A stretch of 64,000 bases of DNA from Pseudomonas mucidolens (GTDB lineage Bacteria > Pseudomonadota > Gammaproteobacteria > Pseudomonadales > Pseudomonadaceae): contig NZ_LT629802.1 in the NCBI RefSeq assembly GCF_900106045.1, forward strand, positions 682,001 to 746,000, in the 5' to 3' direction. Positions 55,603 to 63,913 of this stretch are shown piece after piece (positions within the stretch are counted from its first letter, which is position 1; each line of letters opens with the position of its first letter). The position numbers and the translations under genes are program-made. Below the pieces are notes generated by a model. That model searched no databases and had not been told where the DNA came from. It saw nothing but the letters and a program-made list of their open reading frames with translations.

Positions 55603-55730
55603 GGTAAAACTCCTGCCTGGCGTTTAGGGAGTGACCACTCGCATGCAGCAACTTCAGGGACTATGGCTGTCGTCGAGGAGTCAGTATCCGTTGAACGACT
55701 ACTGACTGTTGCGGACAGCAAGAGTATAGA

Positions 55731-56612
55731 TCAGGCCACGGCAGTCGGCTGTTTGGCTTTGCCGGCGCTGCCCATTAGGCCCGAGACGACGATGGCGACG
55801 ATGATCAGCGTGCCACCCAGCAACATGCGCAGGGTCGGGTTTTCGTCGAACAACAACCAGGCCACGGTGATGCCGTAGACCGGCTCCATGGCAAAGACCA
55901 CCGCGGCCGTGCGCGCCTTGAGCACAGCGAGGCTGGCGACAAACAGGCTGTGGGCCAGGCCGGTGCAGAACACGCCGAGCAGGCCGATCCACAACCAGTC
56001 CAGTGCGCGCACGTCGGCCAGGCCGGGCGCCGCCACTGGCAGCAAGCAGAGCGCGACCACCATGTTCTGGCATAACGCGGCCTGCACCGGCGGGATGCTT
56101 GCGCTGGCGCGATTGTTGAGTGACAGCAGCGAAAACAGCAGGCCGGAGCCGACTGCCCAGATCAAACCGCTGGTGGCCTGGCTGGCGAGGTCGAAATCCG
56201 GCGTGACCAGCACCAGGCCGACACTCACCAAGATCACCAAGACGACTTCATTGGCGCGAATCCGTTCGCGGAAGATCAGCCCCTCGAGGATCACCGTGAA
56301 AGCCGGAAAGGTGGCGAAACCCAGCGTCGCAATCGCGACGCCGGCGACCTTCACCGCGATAAAAAAACTCACCCAGTGTCCGGCCAACAGCAGGCCGCTC
56401 AGGAGTAGGCGTCGCCAATCGGCGCTGTACAGCTTCTGCCATGGCGTATTGCTGGCGAAGCGCGCGAACACCGCCAGTGCGATCACGGCGAATGCGGCTC
56501 GACCAAACACGATCATGTTCGGCGACGCGGCGGCGAGTTTGCCGAGGACCCCGGTGAGGCCAAACATCAATGCACCGATGTGCAGGGCGCCGAGGGCGGT
56601 GCGGGGAGTCAT
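55731..56612 (-). CDS. EamA/DMT-family transporter
   Basis: A 293-residue inner-membrane permease with ten helices in two EamA repeats: first LHIGALMFGLTGVLGKLAAASP, second ALDWLWIGLLGVFCTGLAHSLFVASLAVLKARTAAVVFAMEPVYGITVAWLLF. Members export amino acids or metabolites; this substrate is unknown. It is divergent-adjacent to an AraC regulator (same strand, upstream), which may control it. Confidence 0.9.
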   Translation of the reverse strand: MTPRTALGALHIGALMFGLTGVLGKLAAASPNMIVFGRAAFAVIALAVFARFASNTPWQKLYSADWRRLLLSGLLLAGHWVSFFIAVKVAGVAIATLGFATFPAFTVILEGLIFRERIRANEVVLVILVSVGLVLVTPDFDLASQATSGLIWAVGSGLLFSLLSLNNRASASIPPVQAALCQNMVVALCLLPVAAPGLADVRALDWLWIGLLGVFCTGLAHSLFVASLAVLKARTAAVVFAMEPVYGITVAWLLFDENPTLRMLLGGTLIIVAIVVSGLMGSAGKAKQPTAVA

Positions 56613-56704
56613 GACGATCCTTAAGCAATAAGCAGGCTGGCGCCCAGTGTAGAGCTGTGAGTAGCGCGATGTCTGTCGTGGAAGTCGCGGGTTTTGTCGC
56701 AGGA

Positions 56705-57463
56705 CTAGCGCGCTTGGTCGAGCTGTCGCAAGGCCCCCGGGGCGCTGCCGAACTCGCGCAGCATCGCGGCGGCAAAGGCGCTTTGCGATCCGTAGCCGAC
56801 CCGACCGGCAATCTCACCGATGGGCAGGTGAGTGTCGCGCAACAATCCACGTGCCATCTGCAGGCGGCGGGCGCGGATGTACTCCATCGGTGTTTGCCCG
56901 CATTCGGCGAGAAACCGTGCATGCAGTCGGGCGACCGATAGATCGGCGAGCCGGGCCAGGTCCGCGACTTGCAACGGGTAAGCGGCCTGTTGATCGATAT
57001 GCGCGTTGAACGCGCCAAAGGGTAAGCGTCGGCTCCCGTGCCGAGCGGCTGCCGGGCCGTTGAGGGAGGCCAGTAACAGGACCGCGCCCTGCTGGGCGAT
57101 CAGCGGGTCTTGCAGCGGGCTGCCCGCCAACCAGTTGACCAACTGGCCTTGCCGGGCGTCCAGCAGCACGCGTGCGGGTTGATCCAGCAAGCGGCGGCTG
57201 GCATCGGCGTGTTCTCCCAGCGATTGCACCAGCCACTGCTCATCAGGCACATCCAGTACCAGGCAATGACTGCCTTGGGGACTGCCGCAGGCGTGATGCG
57301 TGGAGAAGGGCAGGACCATGACCCCGTGCGGGCGTATTTCGCCGCCGACACCTTCCACCTCGAAGTCCAGGCGACCGGCCAGGCCGAACACCAGTTGCGC
57401 GTGGTCGTGACTGTGGGAAATCAGGTCGTGGGTGTAGTGACGCAGCGTCAGGGTCGGTCTCAT
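56705..57463 (-). CDS. AraC-family transcriptional regulator
   Basis: A 252-residue regulator with an N-terminal cupin-like sensor (HSHDHAQLVFGLAGRLDFEVEG, residues about 15-37). The C-terminal AraC domain has two helix-turn-helix units (VADLARLADLSVARLHARFLAECGQTPMEYIRARRLQMARGLL and GEIAGRVGYGSQSAFAAAMLREFG). ATG 57463 has GGGAG at good spacing; the frame to 57544 is not used. The neighbouring EamA gene, 92 bases downstream, is a plausible target. Confidence 0.9.
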   Translation of the reverse strand: MRPTLTLRHYTHDLISHSHDHAQLVFGLAGRLDFEVEGVGGEIRPHGVMVLPFSTHHACGSPQGSHCLVLDVPDEQWLVQSLGEHADASRRLLDQPARVLLDARQGQLVNWLAGSPLQDPLIAQQGAVLLLASLNGPAAARHGSRRLPFGAFNAHIDQQAAYPLQVADLARLADLSVARLHARFLAECGQTPMEYIRARRLQMARGLLRDTHLPIGEIAGRVGYGSQSAFAAAMLREFGSAPGALRQLDQAR

Positions 57464-57597
57464 TGCAATCTCCCGGGCAGGCCGGCAGTTTACACCGCTT
57501 GTGCCCCGGCAAACGCTGTCATCAGATTGACGCAACACTGTCATGGGCTATTAATCGCCAGGGAGCAAGCTCGCGAAAACACCGTTGAGGTATGCCC

Positions 57598-58407
57598 ATG
57601 ACCAGCGCCGAGCTCGCCAAACCCAGCCGCAAGCAACGGGTCCGTACCCTGTGGATTTCCGACGTGCACTTGGGCACCCGGGATTGTCAGGCGGAACACC
57701 TGTCGCGATTTCTCAAGGGCTACCACGCCGATCGAGTGTATCTGGTGGGCGATATCATCGATGGCTGGAAAATGCGCGGCGGCATGTATTGGCCACAAGC
57801 CCACACCAATGTGATCCGTCGGCTGCTGACCATGAGCAAACGCGGCACCGAGGTGATTTACGTCACCGGCAACCACGATGAGTTTCTGCGGCGTTATTCG
57901 AAACTGATCCTGGGCAATATCCAACTGGTGGATGAAGCGGTCCACGTGACGGCCGATGGGCGCCACTTGCTGGTCATCCACGGCGACCAGTTCGATGTCA
58001 TCACCCGTTATCACCGCTGGCTGGCGTTTCTCGGCGATTCAGCCTACGAATTTACCCTGACCCTCAACCGTTGGCTGAACCATTGGCGGGCCCGCTACGG
58101 TTATGGCTACTGGTCGCTGTCGGCCTACCTCAAGCACAAGGTGAAAACCGCGGTGAGTTTTATCAGTGACTTCGAAGAGGCCATCGCCCACGAGGTGACC
58201 CGGCGCGAACTGCATGGCGTGGTGTGCGGGCATATCCACCACGCGGAAATTCGCAAGGTAGGCGAGGTGGACTATCTCAACTGTGGCGATTGGGTGGAGT
58301 CGTGTACGGCGTTGATCGAACACTGGGACGGGCATATCGAGTTGTATCGATTGTCCGACGAGCAGGCCAGGGACGCACAGCTCAAGGCTGAGATGGTGGT
58401 GGGCTGA
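57598..58407 (+). CDS. UDP-2,3-diacylglucosamine diphosphatase-like phosphoesterase
   Basis: A 269-residue calcineurin-like metallophosphoesterase. The five metal-binding blocks are in order: DVHLG (about 23), GDIIDGW (about 50), GNHDEFLR (about 87), HGDQFD (about 125) and GHIHHAEI (about 204). The layout is LpxH/LpxH2-like, cleaving UDP-diacylglucosamine in lipid A synthesis; it may be a second, non-essential LpxH-like enzyme. ATG 57598, with GAGG seven bases upstream; ATG 57592 is less likely. Confidence 0.85.
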   Translation: MTSAELAKPSRKQRVRTLWISDVHLGTRDCQAEHLSRFLKGYHADRVYLVGDIIDGWKMRGGMYWPQAHTNVIRRLLTMSKRGTEVIYVTGNHDEFLRRYSKLILGNIQLVDEAVHVTADGRHLLVIHGDQFDVITRYHRWLAFLGDSAYEFTLTLNRWLNHWRARYGYGYWSLSAYLKHKVKTAVSFISDFEEAIAHEVTRRELHGVVCGHIHHAEIRKVGEVDYLNCGDWVESCTALIEHWDGHIELYRLSDEQARDAQLKAEMVVG

Positions 58408-58448
58408 CGATCACCGCGGTCAAAAAAGTGGGGCGAGCAAGCCCGCTT

Positions 58449-58640
58449 GTGTCTTGATCTAGGAATAAACTCTGGGGTGAGAGGGGTGGATGGCAAGCTG
58501 CAAGTCCGCGGTGCTCAAAGCACGTGTGGGAGCCGAGCTGCCATCCACCTTTCCACTCTGGCCTACAAGCCCGAACAGTTGGACGAGCAGCCACTCGAAA
58601 TCACAAGCGTGGGCAAAGCCAGAGCACTCTCACATCTGAG
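58449..58640 (+). ncRNA. Predicted IS110 bridge RNA (seekRNA)
   Basis: Two stem-loops with guide-like internal loops. Target loop: a stem of GGTGGATGGC (58485-58494) with GCCATCCACC (58540-58549), plus AGCT/AGCT. The left guide GCAAGTCCGC (58500-58509) matches the left flank with one G-U. An apical hairpin GTGC/GCAC (58511-58523) and a right guide TGTGGGAGC (58525-58533), complementary to the right flank, follow. Donor loop: a stem of CTCTGGC/GCCAGAG (58556-58562 with 58618-58624). ACAGTTG (58575-58581) is identical to the element's right end, and CACAAG (58602-58607) is complementary to its left end. The ends of the RNA are estimates. Confidence 0.75.
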
Positions 58641-58657
58641 TGTAAGAGGGTTTTGCC

Positions 58658-59575
58658 ATGATTTCCTGGGTCGGTATCGACATCTCAAAATCAAACCTTG
58701 TCGTCTGGGTTAAACCACAGAGCGAAGGTTTCGATGTTTCAAACACTTCAGAAGGATTTCTTGAGCTGATTCGACGATTGAGTCAGTTTGAAGTCAGTCT
58801 GATTTTGCTGGAGGCCACCGGGGGCTATGAGCGTAATGCCATGGCGGCTCTGCAAGGCGCAAACTTCAAGGTGCTCAGGGTCAATCCTCGCCGAGCCAGA
58901 TCCTTTGCCGTGGCGATGGGCAAGAATGCGAAGACTGACGCTATTGATGCGGCCGTTCTAGCAGACTTTGCTGAAGTGCTGAATGCCTCAAGCAGCAAGG
59001 TTATTTCGCCTGAGCGTGAAGCGCTCCGCGAGCTGGTTCAGCAGCGCGAGCATTTCGTTCAGCAACGAGACGACAATAAGCGCCGTCTTCAGCAAGCCCA
59101 GCTACCAGCCGTTATTGCGCTGATCAAAGGCCATATTCACTTCCTGCAAACGCAAATCAGGCAACTTGATAAGGCCATCAATCAGAGCATGCACGAACTG
59201 GACGCAGAAAAAGCCCAGCGGCTCATCTCTGTTAAAGGTATCGGTACGGTTGCCACCGCGAGTTTGCTGGTTTATCTGCCCGAACTAGGTGAGCTTGATC
59301 GCCGTGAGGTTGCGGCCTTGGCAGGTATCGCGCCCTTGAACGACGACAGCGGTAATCACAGCGGGAAGCGACATATCTATGGAGGCAGAGCCCGTGTCAG
59401 ACGGGCTCTGTACATGTCCTGCTGGGTTGTAATCCGCCATCAGCCCGACTTCAAGGCACGCTACGAAGGCCTTCGAGAGCGAGGTAAGAGCGCGAAGGTC
59501 GCGCTCATCGCCTGCATGCGTGTACTGCTGATTAGGCTCAATGCCATGTTGCGAGATGGCACTGAGTGGCGGTGA
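58658..59575 (+). CDS. IS110-family transposase (DEDD recombinase)
   Basis: A 305-residue transposase with the two IS110 domains. The N-terminal RuvC-like DEDD domain has Asp8 in GIDISK, Glu in LEATGGYER (near 51) and the KTDAIDAAVLADF pair (near 91-103). The C-terminal Tnp_20 domain has the serine region GIAPLNDDSGNHSGKRHIYGGRARVRRALY (near 230-260), which holds the catalytic Ser. A coiled coil separates them (about 130-190). It acts with the RNA encoded upstream. ATG 58658 lies 20 bases after an AGAGGG site. Confidence 0.93.
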   Translation: MISWVGIDISKSNLVVWVKPQSEGFDVSNTSEGFLELIRRLSQFEVSLILLEATGGYERNAMAALQGANFKVLRVNPRRARSFAVAMGKNAKTDAIDAAVLADFAEVLNASSSKVISPEREALRELVQQREHFVQQRDDNKRRLQQAQLPAVIALIKGHIHFLQTQIRQLDKAINQSMHELDAEKAQRLISVKGIGTVATASLLVYLPELGELDRREVAALAGIAPLNDDSGNHSGKRHIYGGRARVRRALYMSCWVVIRHQPDFKARYEGLRERGKSAKVALIACMRVLLIRLNAMLRDGTEWR

Positions 59576-59625
59576 CGAATGGCATGGTGAAGACAGTTGC
59601 TCCCACATTTGCATCGCGTTTTGCC

Positions 59626-60822
59626 TCAGTCTTTACAGACGTCTGCAATGGCCTCAGCAAGTAACCCTAGGCGCGTTTCATCGATCCCGGCGACGTTCGC
59701 ACGCCCGGAGCTGACCATGTACACGCTGTGTTTTTCCCGCAGTTGTTGCACCTGCCCGGCGCTCAAACCGGTGTAGGAAAACATCCCGCGTTGCACGCCA
59801 ATATGCGCGAATCGCTCTGACAAACCATGGGGCGCCAACGCTTCTACCAACCCCGAGCGCAGCTGCGCGATCCGCGAGCGCATGGCTTCGACTTCCGTGC
59901 TCCAGAGCTGTTTCAGCGCGGCGTCACCGAGAATGGTCGCGACGACCGCAGCCCCGTGATCCGGCGGCGTCGACCACAGGTTGCGTGCGATAAAGGCCAG
60001 TTGGCTGCGCACATCCAGCAGCTTTTCAGCCGCGTCGGCGCAGACGATCAGCGCGCCCACACGATCGCTGTACAAGCCGAAGTTCTTCGAGCAAGAGCTG
60101 GTGATCAGCACTTCGGGCAATTCATTGGCAAACAGCCGGACCGCCCAGGCGTCTTGTTCCAGGCCGTCGCCAAAGCCCTGGTAGGCGAAGTCGATCAGCG
60201 GCAGCAGTTGGCGCTCGCGGACGATCTCCAGCACCTGGCGCCAGTCATCCCGGGACAGATCGAAGCCGCTGGGGTTGTGGTAGCAGGCGTGCAGCAGCAC
60301 CACGTCACCCTTGGGCACGTTGGTCAGGGTCGCGAGCATCGCCGCTACGTCCAGGCGATTGTCACTGTCGACGTAAGGGTAGTGGCTGACCTTGAGTCCG
60401 GCCTTGGCAAAAATGCTTTCGTGGATCGGCCATGTCGGATTGCTCAGCCATACGCCGCGCCCCGGCAGGTTGTGGGCGATGAAATCGGCGCTCAGGCGCA
60501 GGGCGCCCGTGCCGCCCGGGGTTTGGGTCGCGCCGGCACGACGTGCCTTGAGCAGTGGCGACTCGGCGCCCAGCACCAACTCGCTGATCAACGTGCCAAA
60601 GGCGGCATTGCCATGTCCGCCGATGTAGGTCTTGGTGGTCTGCTGCTCGACCAGCCGCTGCTCGGCACGTTTCACCGCTTGCAGAATCGGTGTCAGGCCC
60701 TGGGCATCTTTGTAGACGCCCACCCCGAGGTCGAACTTTTGCGGGTTCGGGTCTTTGGCATAAGACTCCATCAACCCGAGGATCGGGTCGCCGGGGACGC
60801 GGCCAATGGCGGCGAAATGCAT
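59626..60822 (-). CDS. phhC: Aromatic amino-acid aminotransferase
   Basis: A 398-residue class I PLP aminotransferase (TyrB-like). It has FDLGVGVYKDAQG near residue 31, the pyridoxal Asn in YHNPSGFD near 185, the Asp in LPLIDFAYQGFG near 215, the PLP lysine in SSCSKNFGLYSDRVG near 250 and the Arg in SGRANVAG near 378. In the phh operon it transaminates tyrosine (and phenylalanine) to the keto acid for catabolism. ATG 60822 overlaps the phhB stop by one base; GTG 60825 is possible. Confidence 0.92.
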   Translation of the reverse strand: MHFAAIGRVPGDPILGLMESYAKDPNPQKFDLGVGVYKDAQGLTPILQAVKRAEQRLVEQQTTKTYIGGHGNAAFGTLISELVLGAESPLLKARRAGATQTPGGTGALRLSADFIAHNLPGRGVWLSNPTWPIHESIFAKAGLKVSHYPYVDSDNRLDVAAMLATLTNVPKGDVVLLHACYHNPSGFDLSRDDWRQVLEIVRERQLLPLIDFAYQGFGDGLEQDAWAVRLFANELPEVLITSSCSKNFGLYSDRVGALIVCADAAEKLLDVRSQLAFIARNLWSTPPDHGAAVVATILGDAALKQLWSTEVEAMRSRIAQLRSGLVEALAPHGLSERFAHIGVQRGMFSYTGLSAGQVQQLREKHSVYMVSSGRANVAGIDETRLGLLAEAIADVCKD

Positions 60823-61178
60823 CACTTGCGGCCCTCGGCATCCTTGGCCACTTCGTCAGTGCGCGCAGCCATGATGAAGTCGTTGCGGTGCAGGCCCTTG
60901 ATCGAATGGCTCCACCAGGTCACGGTGACTTTGCCCCACTCGGTGAGCAGACCAGGGTGGTGACCTTCGGCCTCGGAGATCTCGCCGATGGCGTTGGTGA
61001 AGGCCAGGGCAAACTTGAAGTTCTTGAACAGAAAGACCTTTTCCAGCTGCATCACGCCATCGCGCACTTCGATGTTCCAGTCGGGGATCTGTTTGATCAG
61101 CACCGGCAATTCTTCATCGCTGACTTGCGGGGCGTCGGCGCGGCAGGCTTCGCAGTGGGCTTGGTTCAAGGTGGTCAT
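60822..61178 (-). CDS. phhB: Pterin-4a-carbinolamine dehydratase
   Basis: A 118-residue cytoplasmic enzyme that dehydrates the 4a-hydroxypterin formed by PhhA and recycles the cofactor. The family signature is [EAEGHHPGL], with a His pair and [18 protein letters not shown] near 83-100. Length matches the P. aeruginosa PhhB. ATG 61178. It is the middle gene of phhA-phhB-phhC. Confidence 0.94.
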   Translation of the reverse strand: MTTLNQAHCEACRADAPQVSDEELPVLIKQIPDWNIEVRDGVMQLEKVFLFKNFKFALAFTNAIGEISEAEGHHPGLLTEWGKVTVTWWSHSIKGLHRNDFIMAARTDEVAKDAEGRK

Positions 61179-61283
61179 GAGCGTGTTCCTGAAATCGAGT
61201 GGGTGGAAGTCAGTCGTCAGTGGCGTCACCCTAAAGCAACGCGCGGCCAGGGCATAGACTCACCTGGCGATAAAGGCAGGCGT

Positions 61284-62075
61284 TCAGGCCGCCTTGGGTT
61301 TGGGTGGGAACAGCGGCGCGTGCAGACCCAACTGCATGCCGCGCTCGACCATGCCCATGATGTCCTCCTGCGCCACTTCGAACAGGCGCTTGAGAGTGGG
61401 CAGGACAAAGTACAACGGTTGCAGGATGTCGATGCGATAAGGCGTGCGCATGGCTTCCAGCGGATCGAAGGCTTGATGCTTGGGCTGGTCCGACAGGCAG
61501 TACACGGTCTCTTTGGGCGAGGACAGAATACCGCCCCCGTAGATGCGTCGGCCTTCTGGCGTGTCCACCAGTCCGAACTCGATGGTCATCCAGTACAGGC
61601 GGGCAAGGTACACGCGCTGCTCTTTGGTGGCTGCGAGGCCAAGCTTGCCGTAGGTGTGGGTGAATTCGGCGAACCAAGGGTTGGTCAGCAGTGGGCAATG
61701 GCCGAATATCTCGTGGAAAATGTCCGGCTCTTGCAGGTAATCCAGTTCTTCGCGGGTACGAATAAAGGTCGCCACCGGAAACTGCTTATTGGCGAGCAAT
61801 TCAAAGAAGGTCTGAAAGGGAATCAGCGCGGGTACCCGGGCAACTTGCCAGCCCGTGGTTTCGGCCAGCACTTTATTGATATCCGCCAGTTGCGGGATAC
61901 GGTCGTGGGGCAGGGCGAGCTTGTCGATGCCGTCCAGGTATTCCTGGCAGGCGCGACCCTCGATCACTTTCAGTTGACGAGTGATCAGGGTATTCCACAC
62001 CGCGTGTTCTTCAGGCGGGTAGTGGATAAAACCTTGCGCGTCGGGCTCGCGGGCCACGTACTGCGTCTGCTTCAT
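61284..62075 (-). CDS. phhA: Phenylalanine-4-hydroxylase
   Basis: A 263-residue non-heme iron monooxygenase that converts phenylalanine to tyrosine with tetrahydrobiopterin or a related pterin and oxygen. The iron ligands are His-His-Glu: HEIFGHCPLL (near 120) and the Glu in LYWMTIEFGLVD (near 170). The catalytic domain alone is present, as in bacteria. GGAG precedes ATG 62075. It is transcribed away from phhR; sigma-54 and PhhR-box-like sites lie in the divergent gap. Confidence 0.95.
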   Translation of the reverse strand: MKQTQYVAREPDAQGFIHYPPEEHAVWNTLITRQLKVIEGRACQEYLDGIDKLALPHDRIPQLADINKVLAETTGWQVARVPALIPFQTFFELLANKQFPVATFIRTREELDYLQEPDIFHEIFGHCPLLTNPWFAEFTHTYGKLGLAATKEQRVYLARLYWMTIEFGLVDTPEGRRIYGGGILSSPKETVYCLSDQPKHQAFDPLEAMRTPYRIDILQPLYFVLPTLKRLFEVAQEDIMGMVERGMQLGLHAPLFPPKPKAA

Positions 62076-62141
62076 ACGGCTCTCCTGCTAGGCATTCGTT
62101 CTTGTTATATCCTGCTATGAGCCTATTGATACCTCTCCCGC

Positions 62142-62157
62142 AGCTGGATTCCAGCCA
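62142..62157 (-). promoter_or_regulatory. Candidate sigma-54 promoter of phhA
   Basis: On the minus strand, TGGCTGGAATCCAGCT has GG and GC separated by 10 bases, as the -24/-12 elements of sigma-54 promoters do. The -12 box is weak (CAGC rather than TTGC). PhhR is an enhancer-binding protein, which fits. Confidence 0.45.
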
Positions 62158-62193
62158 CCTGTTGTCCAGGTAAGTAGGAAAAGTCTGCATGTT

Positions 62194-62211
62194 TTGTAAA
62201 CTATTCGTTAC
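62194..62211. promoter_or_regulatory. PhhR/TyrR-box-like site
   Basis: TGTAAA-N6-GTTACG resembles the TyrR/PhhR box TGTAAA-N6-TTTACA (first half exact, second half 4 of 6). It lies about 65-80 bases upstream of the predicted phhA start site, a suitable enhancer position. Confidence 0.5.
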
Positions 62212-62352
62212 GTCTTGTGCGTCGAGTGCTGGGGATTGCGATTTGCAGGTTTAAAAAGGCCGATGGCTGTCACATAATCTTGACAATTATCTGCGTCCGG
62301 CGGCAAAAAGACGCAGTCCGATCAGCCCTTCTCTAACCCATCGGGCCTTTTC

Positions 62353-63913
62353 ATGCGTATCAAAGTGCATTGCCAGAACCGTATCGGCATCCTGCGGGAC
62401 ATCCTCAATCTGCTGGTCGAGTACGGGGTCAACGTCGCCAAAGGCGAAGTCGGTGGCGAGCATGGCAACGCCATTTACCTGTACTGCCCGAATCTGGTGA
62501 ACATGCAATTCCAGGCGTTGCGCCCGCAGTTCGCGGCGATTGCCGGGGTATTTGGGGTCAAGCGCGTAGGGTTGATGCCGAGCGAGCGTAGGCATATGGA
62601 ACTCAACGCCTTGTTGGGGGGCGCTGGAGTTCCCGGTGTTGTCCATCGACATGGGCGGCTCGATTGTCGCGGCCAACCGGGCTGCGGCGCAATTGCTCGG
62701 GGTGCGGGTGGACGAAGTCCCCGGGATTCCCTTGTCGCGCTACGCCGAAGACTTCGACTTGCCGGAGCTGGTGCGTGCCAGTAAATCGCGGATCAATGGC
62801 TTGCGGGTCAAGGTCAAGGGCGACGTATTCCTCGCCGACATCGCACCGCTGCAGTCTGCGGAACACGATGACAGCGAAGCCATGGCGGGTGCCGTGCTGA
62901 CCCTGCACCGCGCCGACCGGGTCGGAGAACGCATCTACAACGTGCGCAAACAAGAGTTGCGCGGCTTCGACAGTATTTTCCAAAGCTCCAAAGTCATGGC
63001 CGCCGTGGTCCGTGAAGCCCGGCGCATGGCGCCGCTGGATGCGCCGCTATTAATAGAAGGTGAAACCGGCACCGGCAAGGAACTGCTGGCCCGTGCCTGT
63101 CACCTCGCCAGCCCGCGCGGGCAATCGCCATTGATGGCGCTTAATTGCGCGGGCTTGCCGGAGTCCATGGCTGAAACCGAGCTGTTCGGCTACGGGCCTG
63201 GCGCCTTTGAAGGGGCCAGGGCCGAGGGCAAGCTGGGCCTGCTGGAGTTGACCGCCGGCGGCACATTGTTTCTCGACGGCGTCGGGGAAATGAGCGCGCG
63301 GTTGCAGGCGAAGCTGCTGCGTTTTTTGCAGGACGGTTGTTTTCGCCGAGTAGGCAGTGATGAAGAGGTTTACCTGGATGTCCGGGTGATCTGCGCGACC
63401 CAGGTGGATTTGTCGGAGCTGTGTGCCCGTGGCGAGTTTCGGCAGGATTTGTATCATCGGTTAAACGTGCTGTCGCTGCATATCCCGCCGCTGCGTGAAT
63501 GCCTGGATGGCTTGCCACCGCTGGTGGAGCATTTTCTCGATCAGGCCAGCCGGTTGATTGGCTGCCCGTTGCCGAAGCTGGCGCCGGCGGCGATGGAGCG
63601 GCTCAGTCATTATCATTGGCCGGGCAATGTACGGCAGTTGGAGAACGTGTTGTTTCAGGCGGTTTCTCTGTGTGACGGAGGGACGGTCAAGGCCGAGCAT
63701 ATTCGCTTGCCGGATTACGGCGTGCGTCAGCCGCTTGGCGATTTCTCTCTTGAGGGCGACCTGGAAGAGATTGTCGGGCGGTTTGAAAAGGCGGTGCTGG
63801 AGCGATTGTATGTGGATCATCCGAGTAGTCGGCTGCTGGGCAAGCGGTTGGGGGTTTCGCATACGACCATTGCCAATAAGTTGCGCGCGCATGAGGTAGT
63901 CAAGGTCCTGTAG
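62353..63913 (+). pseudogene. phhR: PhhR-type sigma-54 activator, frameshifted in a G-run
   Basis: An aromatic amino-acid regulator of the TyrR/PhhR class that normally activates the phh operon. It has an N-terminal ACT domain (MRIKVHCQNRIGILRDILNLL), a PAS domain, an AAA+ domain with Walker A GETGTGKE, the GAFEGA loop, and a C-terminal HTH (SSRLLGKRLGVSHTTIANKLR). At 62616-62621 there is a run of six G; removing one joins the first 88 residues to the rest (ending NALLGALEFPVLSIDMGG) to give about 519 residues, the length of P. aeruginosa PhhR. As assembled, the frame breaks near residue 88. Confidence 0.88.

Larger units (their letters stand above)
58446..59601 (+). mobile_element. IS110-family insertion sequence in a REP repeat
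   Basis: An element of about 1154 bp (excluding one copy of the CT core), with one transposase gene and no inverted terminal repeats. The left flank ends GCAAGCCCG and the core CT is at 58446-58447. The right flank starts with CT at 59600-59601 followed by CCCACATTTG. Joining the flanks rebuilds a REP sequence (GCGAGCAAGCCCG-CT-CCCACATTTG) seen in Pseudomonas intergenic repeats. The element therefore lies at a CT dinucleotide inside a REP. About 210 bp of non-coding DNA precede the transposase, as in the IS110 (not IS1111) group. Confidence 0.85.

Noticed and set aside
57558..57577. GGAGCAAGCTCGCGAAAA as a REP
   Set aside because: A single short arm without a partner; too weak to call a repeat.
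58566..58573. CAAGCCCG as the left target guide of the bridge RNA
   Set aside because: It also matches the left flank but lies in the donor-loop stem (GCCC/GGGC pairing). GCAAGTCCGC at 58500-58509 is in the correct loop and order.
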